64,000 nt of DNA from Dermanyssus gallinae (Eukaryota; Arthropoda; Arachnida; Mesostigmata; Dermanyssidae): positions 2,501-66,500 of the forward strand of contig QVRM01001409.1 in the NCBI GenBank assembly GCA_003439945.1, given 5' to 3'. The notes beneath the pieces were generated by a model that saw only the letters and a program-made list of their open reading frames with translations, searched no databases and was not told where the DNA came from. This document shows positions 62,335-64,000 of the stretch, one piece after another. Each line of letters begins with the position of its first letter. The stretch's first letter is position 1. Made by a program: the position numbers and the translations under genes.

Positions 62335-64000
62335 TCACTTGCGCATGCATGCCCTTTTTTCTCTGTCCACTCCACTCATCCTGGCCGGTGATTTAAACAC
62401 ACGCATCGACAAGCCGGATGAACTACTAGGAATCGAGTTGTTTCTCACGCGAGAGGCAGCTCCACCCGGAAGGAACGTTGGTTTCCCTAAGGCGCTGGAC
62501 CCGACCAAATCAGGCCCCAAACTGGCAGCCTTGTTCCCTGTTGCTCGCGATCCAAACATCGATTCTTACGCCTGCACTTTAACCTACGTCCTGAAATCGT
62601 CAGTGGCAGAGGTGAGGCCGCGACGCCAGCGTCCGTGGTTTAATGCGACATGTAAGATGGCGTCCACCGCATTTCAACTGACTCGCGAACTGGCGCGACG
62701 GCATCCAGCATTGAGACCTCTTTTCATCCTTGAAAGAAGCTGGTACCGTCGAATACTCGAATCAGCCCGTCAGCAGCACCTTGCAAGGAAATAGGACAAG
62801 CTAGTGATAACGGCATCGAAGGAGCCGTTCAGATGGATGACGCGAGATGGGCCGATAGCATGCCCTATCAGCTCTGATGTGCTAATAGGGCACTTTAGAA
62901 GGATGTACGCGGCAACAGATACCAGCCCTCGAGCGGTTCCATCTTATGCCTGTGTATGGGACGAGGAAGGCTTTAGGTGCCGAGTTTTTGGTGTTTGAGG
63001 TTTTGCGTGCGCTGAAACATCTTCACTCGAACAAGGCGGCTGGGCCGGACCTGATCCGCAACATGTTTCGTTGTTGGACGAGTCTGTTCAACGCCTGGCT
63101 ACGACATGGACGTCTGCCAGCATGCTGGAGCAATGCTCTCCTTAGCATCATCCCTAAGAACAAAGGCAGCCCTCATGACGCATCCTCATGGCGGGCAATC
63201 GCGAAGAAGAGCTGCTGCTACAAGCTGCTGGCTCTCCCCATCATTCGGCGGTTGACAAGGTACCTGAGGGCTTGCTCCTGTATCCCGCCTGAGCAGCATG
63301 GATTTCGTGCAGGTCACTCCACCATGACCGCGTGTGAAATCTTGCTTCAAAATATGGCGCCACGTGACAAGATTCTAATGAAACTTGCTCAGTACGGGTT
63401 CCTAAAAACATGCTACCGCTGATTAAGGCCATACTGCAGGAAATTTAGGTGAGCATAGACGACAGAGTAGCCCTCCTAGACCCGTTTGTTCAGTCCACGG
63501 GTGTAGCACAGGGTGACAATCTGAGCCCGCTACTTTTCTCCCTATTGCTGACCGATTTGCCACGACGCGTTTAAGACCAGTCGGGACACGCGAAAGCTCT
63601 TCTATATGCCGACGATCTTGTGATTTTTAAAAGAAATCGGTTTCACGTTCAGCAGGCGCTGGCAAGGCTGTCGGGGTATGTGGAAGAGGCTGGCTTATTG
63701 ATTAATATGGACAAGAGCCATGAAATTCCGACCCGGTGGCTCTCTTGCGGCTTCTGATGCTCTGCATATAAACAGGACATCCTTGAAATATGTAAACAAC
63801 TTCAAATATCTAGGGGAGATACTCCTTACAAACGTTCGGTCCTTCGTGGAGCACATTACGGACAGAGCGCGCCGAGCGCTGGTTGCAAGTGTTAGTATAC
63901 GAACTCCTTCGAGACTATTCCTACGAACGACGCTGGCTTTGTTCAACATGACGGTAGCGCCAGTCGCCTCCTACGGAATACAGGTCATCTGGGATTATCT
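62335..64000 (+). mobile_element. family D LINE, second copy, cut by the window edge
   Basis: From 62360: LSTPLILAGDLNTRIDKPDE (endonuclease GDLN box; compare LLAGDLNCRLDEP at 44 kb), with an internal deletion, then RPRRQRPWFNATCKMASTAF, PFRWMTRDGPIACPISSDVL (62804 on), LKHLHSNKAAGPDLIRNMFR, LLSIIPKNKGSPHDASSWRA, PPEQHGFRAGHSTMTACEIL, and around 63485-63640 STGVAQGDNLSPLLFSLLLT and LLYADDLVIFKRNR. Both the QGDN box and YADD are intact. The segment carrying the first catalytic Asp (FVDLKSAF at 42 kb) is deleted between TACEIL and APRDKILMKLAQYG. Several frame changes. The 3' end lies beyond 64000. Confidence 0.88.

Overview
This is eukaryotic, animal-type DNA that consists mostly of transposable elements. 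I found no bacterial-style operons, no rRNA and no CRISPR. Non-LTR retrotransposons of several clades, a mariner element, a Ty3/gypsy LTR element, two tRNA-derived SINE families and long (AT)n and GTT/GGT microsatellites point to an arthropod. The CR1/L2-like and RLE-bearing LINE types resemble those abundant in tick and mite genomes, so an arachnid is my best guess. That taxonomic call is an inference from element types.

Layout. 0-2 kb: trinucleotide repeats, a long (AT)n tract and the 3' end of a LINE family that I call U (an RLE-type non-LTR family with an RPDG...WD core). 4.7-7 kb: two more family U copies on the minus strand. 7.1-7.6 kb: an R1-clade 3' end (R1-beta). 8.6-10.9 kb: a minus-strand LINE C-terminus and a gag-like ORF1. 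11.66-14.15 kb: a short, internally deleted Ty3/gypsy element with LTRs, PBS, PPT and a near-perfect TSD, carrying a SINE. 15.5-16.5 kb: two LINE fragments placed tail to tail. 16.65-17.95 kb: a 1300-bp mariner with 29-bp TIRs and TA duplications. 18.4-21.1 kb: a decayed R2-like element with an RLE endonuclease. 23.5-25.7 kb: an R1-clade copy (R1-alpha) interrupted by a SINE. 27-29.3 kb: R1-beta and family U copies. 32.1-37.2 kb: a minus-strand LINE (family E) split by a plus-strand R1-alpha with a perfect 15-bp target duplication. 37.3-41.4 kb: gag-like, PHD-type ORF1 and family U fragments. 41.5-45.4 kb: the best-preserved LINE (family D), broken by one stop codon and one frameshift. 45.4-46.7 kb: a gag-like ORF1 with a second SINE type. 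48.2-57.8 kb: more degraded LINE pieces. 58-59.3 kb: two transposase fragments. 62.3-64 kb: another family D copy that runs off the window.

Three plus-strand open segments (22.3, 29.6 and 47.4 kb) do not look like transposons. They have compatible splice phases and together would encode a small type II membrane glycoprotein. I propose them as exons of one host gene whose introns are packed with retroelements. This is the main candidate for non-transposon content and is unproven.

The insertions record an order: LINE E is older than R1-alpha, R1-alpha is older than SINE-A, and the Ty3/gypsy element is older than SINE-A. Many LINE 3' ends run directly into (AT)n or another short tandem repeat, which suggests that these microsatellites began as retrotransposon tails.
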